From NCBI RefSeq assembly GCF_012912005.1, contig NZ_JABBEA010000003.1, forward strand, positions 1-64,000: a stretch of 64,000 nucleotides of DNA. The letters run 5' to 3'. Under the pieces are notes generated by a model. It was not told where the DNA came from. It saw nothing but the letters and a program-made list of their open reading frames with translations, and did not search any database. Position numbers and translations under genes: made by a program. How positions within the stretch are numbered: the first letter of the stretch is position 1; every line of letters begins with the position of its first letter. The DNA comes from Paenibacillus sp. SZ31. Its GTDB lineage: Bacteria > Bacillota > Bacilli > Paenibacillales > Paenibacillaceae. This document shows, piece after piece, positions 19,981 to 29,018 of this stretch.

Positions 19981-22377
19981 TTAATTCACTTGAAAACTTG
20001 GAAATACGTAAAACTCGTTTTCTCCACCACAGGTTCTTAAATAATACATCATTGTATAATTACCTGCCGTTTTGAATTTGTAACTAAATACCCCAGTATT
20101 ATCAATATAAATAGATTCTTGAGCTCCACCATCTTTATATATAAGCCATTGAAATTTAACGTCACCGAAGTATTCATAATCCACATAAAAAGTATATGTT
20201 AAATCATCATCTTTCTTATAACTGTTCTCTTTTATCCTTAAACCATAATTAACAGCATGTTCTATAGCATAATCCTCACAGCTACTTTTGATTTCAATAG
20301 AACCAACGATATTCATCTTTCTCTGAAATAACGGGCTTCTAATATATGACTTAACCCAAAACTTGGTGTTTTTTTCCGATATATCAAAAAAGCATTTGTT
20401 TTCTTTCATGTATACTGTCTTATAAGCCTCTCTTTTAGTTTCTGCATTGATTAGATACCAAGCATATTCTACACCTTCTGGAACAACTGACTCGTTAATA
20501 AAAGAGAATCCATTTTTTTCTTTTTGAATTTTGACTTTTGTCAAATCCATCTTTCTTCTCTCTTCAAGAAAAATTTCATATTTCTTTTCATTTGTTGAGA
20601 AACTTAACTTGTTTGAACTAAGATTAAAATTAAGATTTTCAATCCCCTCAACATTTCCATGTTCATCCTCTATGGTAATAAGAGTCATATAATTGCAATT
20701 ATAACCTTCTACATCAAACTTAATGCATTTTGAAGATTCAATATGATTAAAACCTCTAGATAAATAACCATATTCACTACTATTAAAATCTCCTTCATAA
20801 AATTCCGACTGAGTGCCACTTAATAATTGCTTTATTCTTACAAAAAATCCTGAAGATCCAACAGAAATTAAAACCTCATTTTGAGAACTACTCACTATTT
20901 CTGTGTTTAATCCCAAATGATAGAATTGAGAATAAACATGTTTATCATTAGAAGTAATGTTATCATATAACAATATTGCATTTTTCAAAGAATAAAAATG
21001 CCTATCGATTTGAACTCCAGGATAAATATCATTGAATCCTAATACATAATCATATGCATCATTTTTTTCGGTTTTTAGCAAACCTGTTTTATAACTATTT
21101 TCATCAGTAGTAGAGTAACTTTTATTATCTACTACAATTGTGTTATGGGCCATTGAAGAGGTTAAATATGCTCGGAATTTATCGCCCCACATGTAGTTAT
21201 ACCAACCTGGATCAATAAAGACATCTTCGCCTTTAGTATATAAAACAAAAGATAGATCATCGCTATGTTTATGACTTCTTGTAACATATCCTGCTTTAAA
21301 CAACATCCATGTAGATTCGTGAAAAAATTTCTTTTCCCAATGTTCTCTGAATATATAATACCCGGATTTTTTATAAAACCTGGAGTTAAATCTAGGTTTC
21401 TCTCCTGAAGCACCGACAGTAGCAGCATAGGTTAATCTTGGATTGTTAAAAAGTGTACCATCCGAACTTAATTTCAAATATCCGCCTAAACCACCGTCAG
21501 TATCCCCTAATTCTGCCATCTTCCGATTAGGCTTTAACACATATGTCATGAATTCAGCCGCTTGTAATATTTCATCATAGAGATTTTTCCCGAACTCATC
21601 TCCAAAAAATTGCAAGAACTCGGAAATATGTTTAAACAAATTCATAACTACTGCCTGATATCCAGGCGAATTTTCCACATGCACATATTCAGAGTTAAAA
21701 GCGAATATTTTTTGCTCCATAACTCTTAATTTTGCTTTTTCTATCCATTCCTTGTGATCTTCTAATAAAAATGCTATATATAATAAAGCTCTATCTTGGA
21801 AAATACCATGATTATTTTTCTTAAAGTAATACTTATCATTGGACAAGTACTCTCCATGCTTACACAATAATCCAGTTATAATATTGTAATTTTTTCTGTT
21901 TAACATACCTGCTTCCTGTAGAGCAAAAGTGAATAAGATCAAGTTTTCTGCTCTCAATGCTGTTGTATGATCATTCCAAGTATAGGGATTTGTAATAGAG
22001 ATATCACTTTCTTCATAGTTAATCCAACTTATTAAGATATCAATCCCTAATTCGAGATTTCTTCTCCAATCCTTTGCTTTATCTAAAAGGCAGGGTACTG
22101 TCAATGGAACCAACATACTTAGGGCTTGAAAATGCATTTGGAATGAGTTAGGCGATTTCTCAACTTGAATTCCCCAATCAATATTCTTTATATCAAAAAA
22201 ATTTTGCGAAAAAATGAACCTATTGCTAATTAGGTTGTATATAATTAATTCACCTTTTTTTATCTTCTCAGCATTACTAATAAACAAATCTAATTCATTT
22301 GATCTCATAGTTTCTTGTCCTAAATTAAACTCGTTGATTGAATATCCAAGTTTTAATTTTGCCCTGCTTTGAAACAT
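19981..22377 (-). CDS. Heparinase II/III-like polysaccharide lyase family protein
   Basis: 798 residues, ATG preceded by AAGGAG. The N-terminal alpha-toroid carries WNDHTTALRAEN (about 130-141). The central beta-domain has RSHKHSDDLSFVLY and DVFIDPGWYNY (about 375-405), the hallmark of heparinase II/III and alginate-lyase-like proteins. NSPGYQAVVMNLF also fits the family. The last 200 residues look like one or two beta-sandwich/Ig-like modules. Family members cleave uronic-acid-containing glycans by beta-elimination. No signal peptide is visible, so it may act in the cytoplasm on the glycan under assembly or on aberrant product. Such genes recur in surface-polysaccharide loci. The presence of a UDP-hexuronate-forming enzyme nearby fits a uronate substrate. 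Confidence 0.82.
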   Translation of the reverse strand: MFQSRAKLKLGYSINEFNLGQETMRSNELDLFISNAEKIKKGELIIYNLISNRFIFSQNFFDIKNIDWGIQVEKSPNSFQMHFQALSMLVPLTVPCLLDKAKDWRRNLELGIDILISWINYEESDISITNPYTWNDHTTALRAENLILFTFALQEAGMLNRKNYNIITGLLCKHGEYLSNDKYYFKKNNHGIFQDRALLYIAFLLEDHKEWIEKAKLRVMEQKIFAFNSEYVHVENSPGYQAVVMNLFKHISEFLQFFGDEFGKNLYDEILQAAEFMTYVLKPNRKMAELGDTDGGLGGYLKLSSDGTLFNNPRLTYAATVGASGEKPRFNSRFYKKSGYYIFREHWEKKFFHESTWMLFKAGYVTRSHKHSDDLSFVLYTKGEDVFIDPGWYNYMWGDKFRAYLTSSMAHNTIVVDNKSYSTTDENSYKTGLLKTEKNDAYDYVLGFNDIYPGVQIDRHFYSLKNAILLYDNITSNDKHVYSQFYHLGLNTEIVSSSQNEVLISVGSSGFFVRIKQLLSGTQSEFYEGDFNSSEYGYLSRGFNHIESSKCIKFDVEGYNCNYMTLITIEDEHGNVEGIENLNFNLSSNKLSFSTNEKKYEIFLEERRKMDLTKVKIQKEKNGFSFINESVVPEGVEYAWYLINAETKREAYKTVYMKENKCFFDISEKNTKFWVKSYIRSPLFQRKMNIVGSIEIKSSCEDYAIEHAVNYGLRIKENSYKKDDDLTYTFYVDYEYFGDVKFQWLIYKDGGAQESIYIDNTGVFSYKFKTAGNYTMMYYLRTCGGENEFYVFPSFQVN

Positions 22378-22392
22378 GTTCCCACTCTCCTT

Positions 22393-23343
22393 TTAAACTA
22401 AAGCCTCCAATTCAAGATTAAGAGCTCTAATGTCATTAACAATGTGATTGTACACTTTCAAATACTTGGGGTGCCATGCTTTTATAATTATATTGCGGTC
22501 TTTATCTTCAACTGAAAGAAGCATGTGATCTGTTGTTCCATTGATTCTGTGCAATATTTCAAGGCTTAAATCTATTAAGTCATTATTTGTTCTTGCAAAT
22601 TTCAAACAAAAATTATAAATATAGAGAATGATTTTTTCTCTGTCTTCAAATGCCTTTAGATTGAATGTTTGGGTGGCTGAAAGGTTGTCGTTGTTTTGCC
22701 GAATGGTTCGATATAGAACAATACAATTTGTAATAACTATTTTATTTGCGTAAAACCATGTCTCCAGTGTAAATGGAATATCTTCATGATAGACGCCTTC
22801 CATAAAGGTAATTTTGTTTTTTAAGAAAAGACTTCGTTTGAACATTTGATGGGTAGCACTTCCACAATAAAATTTATTAGGTGGTATTTTTCTTAAATTA
22901 GAATACGGAATTTTTAGAAACTCATTAATCTTTTTTTCTATATAATTGACAGGAGTCAAATCCCCATCAATTCCTTTTTCGTACATTTTCCCTAAGACTA
23001 CATCAGCATTTGAACACTTGATTGTTTCGTACATCCTCCGCAAAGCATCTAATGGATAACTATCGTCCGAATCTAGAAATGTAATATACTCCCCTCGAGC
23101 CTTCTTTAGTCCAGAATTCCTCGCTGCTCCGACTCCCTTATTAATGGAATGGTTAACTACTTCGAAACGTTCGTCTTTGCCTACGAATTCTTCAATTATA
23201 AATTTTGAATTATCAGGGGAACAATCATTCACAACTACAACTTGAATATCTGTAAGTGTTTGTGTAAGTAAGGAGTTCAAACATACTCTTAAATATTCCT
23301 CTGTCTTGTATACGGGCACTATTACTGTTACTACGGGATCCAT
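22393..23343 (-). CDS. Family 2 glycosyltransferase
   Basis: 316 residues with the classic GT2 N-terminus VTVIVPVYKTEEYLRVCLNSLL, VVNDCSPDNS near 38, NKGVGAARNSGL near 69 and the metal-binding FLDSDD near 89. TM-free. GGGGGTAAAAG precedes the ATG. It lies 13 bp after the CgeB-like gene and 15 bp before the heparinase-like gene, so all three are probably on one transcript. Similar enzymes add hexoses or N-acetylhexosamines. The donor cannot be assigned. Confidence 0.85.
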   Translation of the reverse strand: MDPVVTVIVPVYKTEEYLRVCLNSLLTQTLTDIQVVVVNDCSPDNSKFIIEEFVGKDERFEVVNHSINKGVGAARNSGLKKARGEYITFLDSDDSYPLDALRRMYETIKCSNADVVLGKMYEKGIDGDLTPVNYIEKKINEFLKIPYSNLRKIPPNKFYCGSATHQMFKRSLFLKNKITFMEGVYHEDIPFTLETWFYANKIVITNCIVLYRTIRQNNDNLSATQTFNLKAFEDREKIILYIYNFCLKFARTNNDLIDLSLEILHRINGTTDHMLLSVEDKDRNIIIKAWHPKYLKVYNHIVNDIRALNLELEALV

Positions 23344-23356
23344 CTTTTACCCCCAT

Positions 23357-25435
23357 TCATTTTGGGTTATATATTTGTAATAAATTGTTTTTAGGTTGGG
23401 GGTTAATCATGATTTCTTTAAGAACTATTTGTGACAAACCAGACAACTCAATAGAAAATTTATAATAATGAGCCCCTTCTTTTATTCTTATAGATGTGCA
23501 ACCTTTTGTTAATAGTTGATAACCACCCAACCCCTGATCATTCTGATCAAAAAAAGTACAAATGATTCTGGCTTTCCCTTGAATTAAAGCATTCAAATAT
23601 ACCACAATGATTTCATCATTAAGCTCATTTAACATGAATTTTCTTTTTAGGTGAATCGTTGTAGGAGAAGCTGAATCCTTTAGTGTGAATATTCCTGTAT
23701 CATTGTCCGTTGTTACAGATTTACCTACTTTCCCTGGAATAGATCTAACAATATTGAACAGCTCTTCATTTGATAAGGATTGTTCATAGCTGTAATATAA
23801 CTCTGAAGTTTCTATTAAAATACTTAATTTATTTATATCTTCTAAAGACACTCCTTGATGTAATGAAATGTCATCAACTGTCTCACAAATATTGAGAGTG
23901 TAGTTCTCACAGAAATTGAAGGGGTCTACGGATAAACAGGTCACTCCTTCAAGAGTGCTATTCCCTTCGTTATTACTCTGGTTAAAGCCAACACTCTTTT
24001 TGAATTGGGCATTAACAATTGAACGGTCAGTTCGAAGAGAAGTTGTTAATGTATACTTTTTCCGAGCATTTTTCAGTCTAACTTCCAGTTGGTCATAGTA
24101 ATAATAACTGCCTTTTCCAATAACCGTTGCAGTCGGCTCGTATTTCAAGGATAAGACCAAATCTGTCAAAAAATGATCTCCGTAGTAGTTGGCAACATCA
24201 AAATACGAAACAAAATCTAATCCGTCTAGAAAATTTTCTGTCATATTCTTTATATTTCCAACTTCTATAGGACATTCATAATTTTGCAAATTCCGATTTA
24301 TAACTTGATCATTTTCAGAAAACAAATATAATTTTTTCGAATTATATCTTTGTCTTTTGAAACTCTTATTTATATATTCATATTCCTCCATGTTATTAAT
24401 GACACTGTATACTCCAATAGAAGGATCTTCATTAGAGTTTTTTTTCTTAAACACAAGCTGATAGATAAAACCGACACGTTCTTTGTACGTATGCTCTTTC
24501 AAAACTTTTCGCAATGCTAATAATCTAGTTTTATCAAAGAGAAGCTCATTGCTCGATAAGTTCTCTAATTTCTCTCCAAAGCTTTTTTTGTTATCGAAAT
24601 ATACTATTAGGTCTCCAAACAAATGTCTTAACCCCAAACACTCATTGCTTAAAACCAAGGTATTACAAGATATTAGTTCAAAAGCTCGCCGGGCTTGCAT
24701 CGTTGATGAATGTTTCACTATATTCAAGGTTATGCCAAACTTATAGCTTTTATATGCTATATCAACCTGATCAGGAGGAAGTGTTCCTACAATATATTTC
24801 TGGTACTTTCTAGGATAGGTGTACTCAGGATTGTCCGGATAAGGATTACGATCATATATATCAATTTTCCATTCTTTTTCATCTATTAGATCGACAATAT
24901 CTTCAAAATCTTTTTTCCTCTCCTCTCTCTTATTATAATAAGAGCCCGCGAAACATATTCCATCAGTTCTCTCATACTTTTCAAGCGGGGAGTACATCTG
25001 TACGGAAGAAGCAAAAGGCATACAAAATACTTGATCGTGACCCAATAGCCTCTTGTAAAGAGGTACACAATCAAAATCTGTTGTAAGAACATAATCAAAA
25101 TGCGATGCTATATGCAAAAAGGTTGTAAAGTGTACTGGATCTTCTTTGTTCCAAAATACTGTTGGGATTTCCCTTTGTTTACACCAATTCATAAGTCTTA
25201 GAAAATCCTCACTAGGGGATGGCAATAATTTACCTCTCCATGTCCCCTTATAACCATTCCAAATCGATTCCACAAATAGAATATCTGGTTCAAACTCCTC
25301 AATTTCTTCTTTCCACTTTACGGCATTTAAATTCAAAAAATCACATTCATACGGGAAAAAATTCTCACTTAATTCATCCAACATACCAGCTATTCGCACA
25401 GTGAATGTTTTTTTTGTTTCCTTCACATTTCTCAT
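23357..25435 (-). CDS. Large CgeB-like glycosyltransferase with C-terminal extension
   Basis: 692 residues. Residues about 15-115 resemble the DUF3880 N-terminal domain (FEPDILFVESIWNGYKGTW). About 160-330 form a CgeB-like GT-B C-terminal domain with GICFAGSYYNKREER, STMQARRAFELISCNTLVLS and HLFGDLIVYFDN. Residues about 350-560 start SVINNMEEYEYINKSFKRQ and resemble a degenerate GT2-like fold without a clear DxD pair. The last 130 residues look like a beta-rich module, possibly carbohydrate binding. Such multi-domain proteins are common in Bacillota and Clostridia surface glycan loci. The exact reaction is unknown. Confidence 0.72.
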   Translation of the reverse strand: MRNVKETKKTFTVRIAGMLDELSENFFPYECDFLNLNAVKWKEEIEEFEPDILFVESIWNGYKGTWRGKLLPSPSEDFLRLMNWCKQREIPTVFWNKEDPVHFTTFLHIASHFDYVLTTDFDCVPLYKRLLGHDQVFCMPFASSVQMYSPLEKYERTDGICFAGSYYNKREERKKDFEDIVDLIDEKEWKIDIYDRNPYPDNPEYTYPRKYQKYIVGTLPPDQVDIAYKSYKFGITLNIVKHSSTMQARRAFELISCNTLVLSNECLGLRHLFGDLIVYFDNKKSFGEKLENLSSNELLFDKTRLLALRKVLKEHTYKERVGFIYQLVFKKKNSNEDPSIGVYSVINNMEEYEYINKSFKRQRYNSKKLYLFSENDQVINRNLQNYECPIEVGNIKNMTENFLDGLDFVSYFDVANYYGDHFLTDLVLSLKYEPTATVIGKGSYYYYDQLEVRLKNARKKYTLTTSLRTDRSIVNAQFKKSVGFNQSNNEGNSTLEGVTCLSVDPFNFCENYTLNICETVDDISLHQGVSLEDINKLSILIETSELYYSYEQSLSNEELFNIVRSIPGKVGKSVTTDNDTGIFTLKDSASPTTIHLKRKFMLNELNDEIIVVYLNALIQGKARIICTFFDQNDQGLGGYQLLTKGCTSIRIKEGAHYYKFSIELSGLSQIVLKEIMINPQPKNNLLQIYNPK

Positions 25436-25459
25436 AACTCCAATTCTCCATCCCTCTCT

Positions 25460-25783
25460 TTATCTTTTTAATAATTTTTTCACAAGTTTCTTAAAAGTAA
25501 ATTTAATTCCATACACCGCATAAAAATATGCTAACTTTTTTGTAATGAACATGAATTTCGACAATAATCCTTTAGATGACAAATTCACCGGGAATGGAAG
25601 ATAGGAGCTAGATTGAATTGAATTAGCTGTATTAGTTTTCACAACAGCTTTCTTTCCTGAATAAGAACCCGCTTGTTCTAACAACTTTATTGAGAGTGTG
25701 TCCAATCTATTTTTCAATTCTCTATTTTGGCTTCGGACTTTTAACAACTCCATTACAATTTCATTACTTTCCCTCTCTAACAC
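25460..25783 (-). CDS. Small coiled-coil protein of unknown function
   Basis: 107 residues, GTG start immediately after the dehydrogenase stop codon. The GGAGGGGAG ribosome-binding site lies inside the end of that upstream gene. Residues 1-40 form a short heptad-like helix (IVMELLKVRSQNRELKNRLDTLSIKLLEQ). A Ser/Asn/Thr-rich linker follows, and the C-terminal 30 residues are basic and aromatic (YAVYGIKFTFKKLVKKLLKR), suggestive of an amphipathic membrane-binding helix. No recognised domain. Its position between the nucleotide-sugar dehydrogenase and the CgeB-like transferase suggests an accessory or scaffold role in glycan assembly, by inference only. Confidence 0.6.
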   Translation of the reverse strand: MLERESNEIVMELLKVRSQNRELKNRLDTLSIKLLEQAGSYSGKKAVVKTNTANSIQSSSYLPFPVNLSSKGLLSKFMFITKKLAYFYAVYGIKFTFKKLVKKLLKR

Positions 25784-27091
25784 TCACTCCCCTCCTTTAA
25801 AACTAATTGCATTTATTTTCGTTCTTAATGCATTAGTAGCAGCTCCGCCTAGAACATAAGAACTAAAACCTGCTTCAGTCCATTTTTCTAAGTCTAAAAT
25901 GTTGCGTGTATCGAGTACTATATTTCCCTTCATTAGGTTTCTCATCTCTTTTGAATCTACTTCTTTGAACTCCCTATGATCAGTCAAAACCAAGATTGCG
26001 TGAGCACCCTTCACGGTGTCCTCTAGATTTTCCTCTTTATTCGGGAATTTTTCACCCACATGAGGATCAAAAACACTCAATTGGAAGCCAACTTTCAAAA
26101 GTTGACTAACAACAGTCACCGCGGGACTCTCTCGGATATCATCAATGTTCCCTTTAAAAGATAGCCCTAAAATGGCGATTTTAGCTTCTGCCGGAAAAGG
26201 AAACATTGATTTCAGCTTTTGCACCACAAAACTTGGCATACTATCATTAATCTCACGCGAAGTATGGATAAGTTTTGCTATAGTAGGAGCAGACTCATAT
26301 ATAAACCATGGATCGACAGCAATACAATGTCCCCCTACGCCTGGGCCTGGCTTATGAATATTAACTCTCGGGTGGCAATTAGCCAGTTCTATGGCATCCC
26401 AAACATTAAAGCCCACATTTTCTGCAATTTTTGCCATCTCATTCGCAAATGCAATATTGACATCACGATAGGTATTTTCCATTAATTTGACCATCTCTGC
26501 TGTGGTAGCATCCGTTAAATGAATAGTGCCTTTAACAAATTTCCTGTATAGTTCAGCCGTCCTCTCGGAAGAAATTGTGTTAACCCCCCCAACAATTCGA
26601 TCATTGTAAACCAATTCTTCAAGAAGGTTTCCAGGAAGAACCCTCTCCGGAGAATGAGATATGTACAGATCTTCTTTAACATTTAATCGGGTTTGCTCAA
26701 GAAGGGGCATCATTACATCTTCAACTGTTCTAGGAGGTACAGTTGATTCAAGGATTATTAAATTATTTTTCTTAATGTAAGGAAGTATGGATTGTGTCGC
26801 TTGAACTACATAATCCAAATTTGCACTTTTGTCAGCTTTAATCGGGGTAGGTACGGAAATGATGAAAGCATCAGCAGGCTGAGCTATCGTTCCGAAACTC
26901 AGTCTGCCACTATCCATAACTTCATCCAACATTTCTTGAAGCCCCGGTTCTTCGATATGAATATTACCTAATGCTAACCCTTTGATAACTTCTGTATTGA
27001 TATCAACGCCGTGAACTTCTACATTGTGTTTAGCAAACATAATTGCAGTGGGCAATCCGATATATCCCAAACCAATGACACATAATTTCAT
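25784..27091 (-). CDS. wecC: UDP-N-acetyl-D-mannosamine dehydrogenase-type nucleotide sugar dehydrogenase
   Basis: 435 residues from the ATG at 27091, which has GAGGAG 7 nt upstream. An ATG 30 nt earlier has no site and would precede the Rossmann motif with unrelated residues. N-terminal KLCVIGLGYIGLPTAIMFA binds NAD. The catalytic cysteine lies in GPGVGGHCIAVDPWF, the form found in WecC/WbpA-type enzymes rather than the GFGGSCFPKD form of UDP-glucose dehydrogenases. FKGNIDDIRESP marks the C-terminal domain. The product is therefore probably UDP-ManNAcA or a related hexosaminuronate. A 2-epimerase (WecB) is not in this window. It is the first gene of the leftward run. Confidence 0.87.
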   Translation of the reverse strand: MKLCVIGLGYIGLPTAIMFAKHNVEVHGVDINTEVIKGLALGNIHIEEPGLQEMLDEVMDSGRLSFGTIAQPADAFIISVPTPIKADKSANLDYVVQATQSILPYIKKNNLIILESTVPPRTVEDVMMPLLEQTRLNVKEDLYISHSPERVLPGNLLEELVYNDRIVGGVNTISSERTAELYRKFVKGTIHLTDATTAEMVKLMENTYRDVNIAFANEMAKIAENVGFNVWDAIELANCHPRVNIHKPGPGVGGHCIAVDPWFIYESAPTIAKLIHTSREINDSMPSFVVQKLKSMFPFPAEAKIAILGLSFKGNIDDIRESPAVTVVSQLLKVGFQLSVFDPHVGEKFPNKEENLEDTVKGAHAILVLTDHREFKEVDSKEMRNLMKGNIVLDTRNILDLEKWTEAGFSSYVLGGAATNALRTKINAISFKGGE

Positions 27092-27135
27092 TGTAATTCT
27101 CCTCACATTCCATCTTTTCATCTACATATTAAAGC

Positions 27136-27144
27136 ATTATATCA
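27136..27144 (-). promoter_or_regulatory. Candidate promoter of the leftward glycan operon
   Basis: The minus strand carries TGATATAAT, a consensus extended -10, about 45 bp upstream of the dehydrogenase start. No consensus -35 is present at the right distance, which an extended -10 can compensate. Confidence 0.55.
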
Positions 27145-27226
27145 TGAATTCCGACAAAATTTATGGCAACCTCAAGAAGGACAGATATCTCCTAAATTAG
27201 GTTTCATTTGCTCTAAATTGTAGATC

Positions 27227-27232
27227 TATAAT
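27227..27232 (+). promoter_or_regulatory. Candidate promoter of the wzm-wzt pair
   Basis: Perfect -10 hexamer TATAAT on the plus strand about 70 bp upstream of the permease start. The best -35 candidate (TTCATT, 27203-27208) is poor, with an 18-nt spacer. With the minus-strand element at 27136 it would give a divergent promoter pair in the 212-bp gap. Confidence 0.5.
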
Positions 27233-27303
27233 GAATGTGTTAACATAAACGAGGCACTATGATAATCATCTTTTTTACGATTGAATATATTAAGGAGCAA
27301 ATT

Positions 27304-28080
27304 ATGCGAGGATATTGGGATAATTTTCTGAAGTATAAAGATTTAATGATTGAACTCACAAAAAAAGACATTACCCTCAAATATAGAAACTCTTTTCTTG
27401 GGATTATTTGGAGCGTGCTAAATCCCCTTCTTTTTATGCTTGTGTTAGTTATCATTTTTCAGGAATTCTTTTCTAGCGATATCGAATACTTTGCTGTTTA
27501 CGTTTTGATTGGAAGACTGATATATTCTTGCTTCTCTGAAACGACTAACTTCGCTATGCAATCCATTGTTTCAAATGGAGGCCTAATTAAAAAAGTTTAC
27601 GTTCCTAAGTATTTCTTTCCAATTTCTAGAGTGACATCTTCCTTTATCACCTCAATGCTGGCTATGATTTCATTGATTCCTGTCATGCTTCTAAGTGGAT
27701 TGAATATTTCACTACAAAGTATCTACATTATTTTACCTTTATTTTATCTTTTACTAATTTCCCTGGGGATAGGATTAATATTAGCCACTATCTACACTTT
27801 CTTTAGGGATCTGCAACATCTTTATTCACTCGCATTAGTTATCATTATGTATACATCAGCCATATTTTATCCTGCTAGCATTATACCTGAACGCTATATG
27901 CCCATCATCCGATTTAACCCGATCTTTGATATTATTGAAATGAGCAGAAACATCTTGATATATGGCATACTTCCTTCTCTTCAAACGAATTTATTCTGTT
28001 TAATTTATGGAATGGTCGTTTTTCTGTTAGGTTTAGGGATATTCTACAAAAAACAGGATAAATTTATATTCTATTTATAA
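27304..28080 (+). CDS. ABC-2 type polysaccharide export permease (Wzm/TagG-like)
   Basis: 258 residues. The start at ATG 27304 follows AAGGAG by 6 nt; an in-frame start 45 nt upstream is not supported. Six hydrophobic segments and the N-terminal block ELTKKDITLKYRNSFLGIIWSVLNPL, where the family LKxRYxxSxLGxxWxxLxP motif is recognisable, identify the ABC2_membrane family of lipid-linked glycan exporters. FNPIFDIIEMSRNILIYG near the C-terminus is also typical. With the ATPase 16 bp downstream it would flip an undecaprenyl-linked glycan to the outer face of the membrane. Confidence 0.92.
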   Translation: MRGYWDNFLKYKDLMIELTKKDITLKYRNSFLGIIWSVLNPLLFMLVLVIIFQEFFSSDIEYFAVYVLIGRLIYSCFSETTNFAMQSIVSNGGLIKKVYVPKYFFPISRVTSSFITSMLAMISLIPVMLLSGLNISLQSIYIILPLFYLLLISLGIGLILATIYTFFRDLQHLYSLALVIIMYTSAIFYPASIIPERYMPIIRFNPIFDIIEMSRNILIYGILPSLQTNLFCLIYGMVVFLLGLGIFYKKQDKFIFYL

Positions 28081-28096
28081 GGATGGAGAGTTTCAT

Positions 28097-28828
28097 ATGA
28101 ACGAAATAGCCATCAGAGTCGATAACGTCTCCATGAAATACAGGCTACTCAGTGGAAAAATGAATTCATTGAAGGAATTTTTCATACACAGTTTGCAGAA
28201 AAAAATAAAATATGATGAGTTCTCAGCACTCGAAAAAATCAGCTTTCAAGTTAATAAAGGAGAAGTGTTTGGAATTCTAGGTTTAAATGGTGCAGGAAAA
28301 AGTACATTGTTAAAGATTATTGCCGGTATTCTTAAACCCACTTCGGGAACTGTAGAAAGAAATGGTTGTGTTGTCCCTTTGCTGGAGCTTGGAGGGGGCT
28401 TCAATCCTGAACTTTCCGGAGTGGAGAATATTTATTTAAATGGAATGTTACTCGGGTACTCTAAGAAGTTCATTAAAGAAAAAATGGATGAAATTATTGA
28501 ATTTTCGGAATTAGAAAAGTTCATTCATACACCAATTAAAAACTATTCTTCCGGGATGAAGGCACGACTTGGATTCTCTATAGCCACTTTGGTAAAACCG
28601 GAAATTTTGATCGTAGATGAAGTACTGTCTGTAGGAGATCATAAATTCAAAGAAAAATCGGAGGCAAAGATGAAGTCGCTTATGGGATCCGGAGTAACAG
28701 TCCTATTTGTATCCCATTCTATCAATCAAATGAAAACAATGTGTGACCGTGCTTTGTGGCTTGAAGATGGAAAGATACGTGAAATGGGACCAGCTGAAGA
28801 TGTCTGTAATCTTTATCAATCCAATTAA
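28097..28828 (+). CDS. ABC polysaccharide export ATPase (Wzt/TagH-like, no C-terminal binding domain)
   Basis: 243 residues. Walker A GLNGAGKST (about 66-74), signature YSSGMKARLGFS and Walker B ILIVDEVLSVGD are intact. LGGGFNPELSGVENIYLNG is diagnostic for Wzt/TagH/RfbB-type ATPases. The protein ends right after the nucleotide-binding domain, so it lacks the C-terminal carbohydrate-binding domain with which some Wzt proteins recognise a chain-end cap. Chain length is therefore probably not set by a terminal modification read by this ATPase. It is paired with the Wzm-like permease and followed by a terminator. Confidence 0.93.
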   Translation: MNEIAIRVDNVSMKYRLLSGKMNSLKEFFIHSLQKKIKYDEFSALEKISFQVNKGEVFGILGLNGAGKSTLLKIIAGILKPTSGTVERNGCVVPLLELGGGFNPELSGVENIYLNGMLLGYSKKFIKEKMDEIIEFSELEKFIHTPIKNYSSGMKARLGFSIATLVKPEILIVDEVLSVGDHKFKEKSEAKMKSLMGSGVTVLFVSHSINQMKTMCDRALWLEDGKIREMGPAEDVCNLYQSN

Positions 28829-28851
28829 AATGTGATTAGTTTTCTTCTATA

Positions 28852-28893
28852 AGCGACCCTCCTGCAAATTAAAGCGAGAGAGTCGCTATTTTT
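28852..28893 (+). terminator. Terminator after wzt
   Basis: AGCGAC...GTCGCT arms, extended by two further pairs past one mismatch, enclose a loop of about 18 nt and are followed by ATTTTTC on the plus strand. Confidence 0.75.
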
Positions 28894-28975
28894 CTGTCTA
28901 TTTTTTGGTATCTGCTTAATATCTGTTTCTCTTCTCTTAGTATTCTTACTGAGTTGGTCAAAAACTGCGATTGTA

Positions 28976-28984
28976 TGCTAAAAT
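28976..28984 (+). promoter_or_regulatory. Candidate extended -10 promoter for the Wzy_C/TPR gene
   Basis: TGCTAAAAT lies about 35 bp before the TTG start. A weak TTGGTC (28954-28959) is 19 nt upstream. It follows the wzt terminator, so an independent promoter is expected here. Confidence 0.4.
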
Positions 28985-29018
28985 ATTGTCGTATCTACAA
29001 ACAAAGGAGACTCACACC

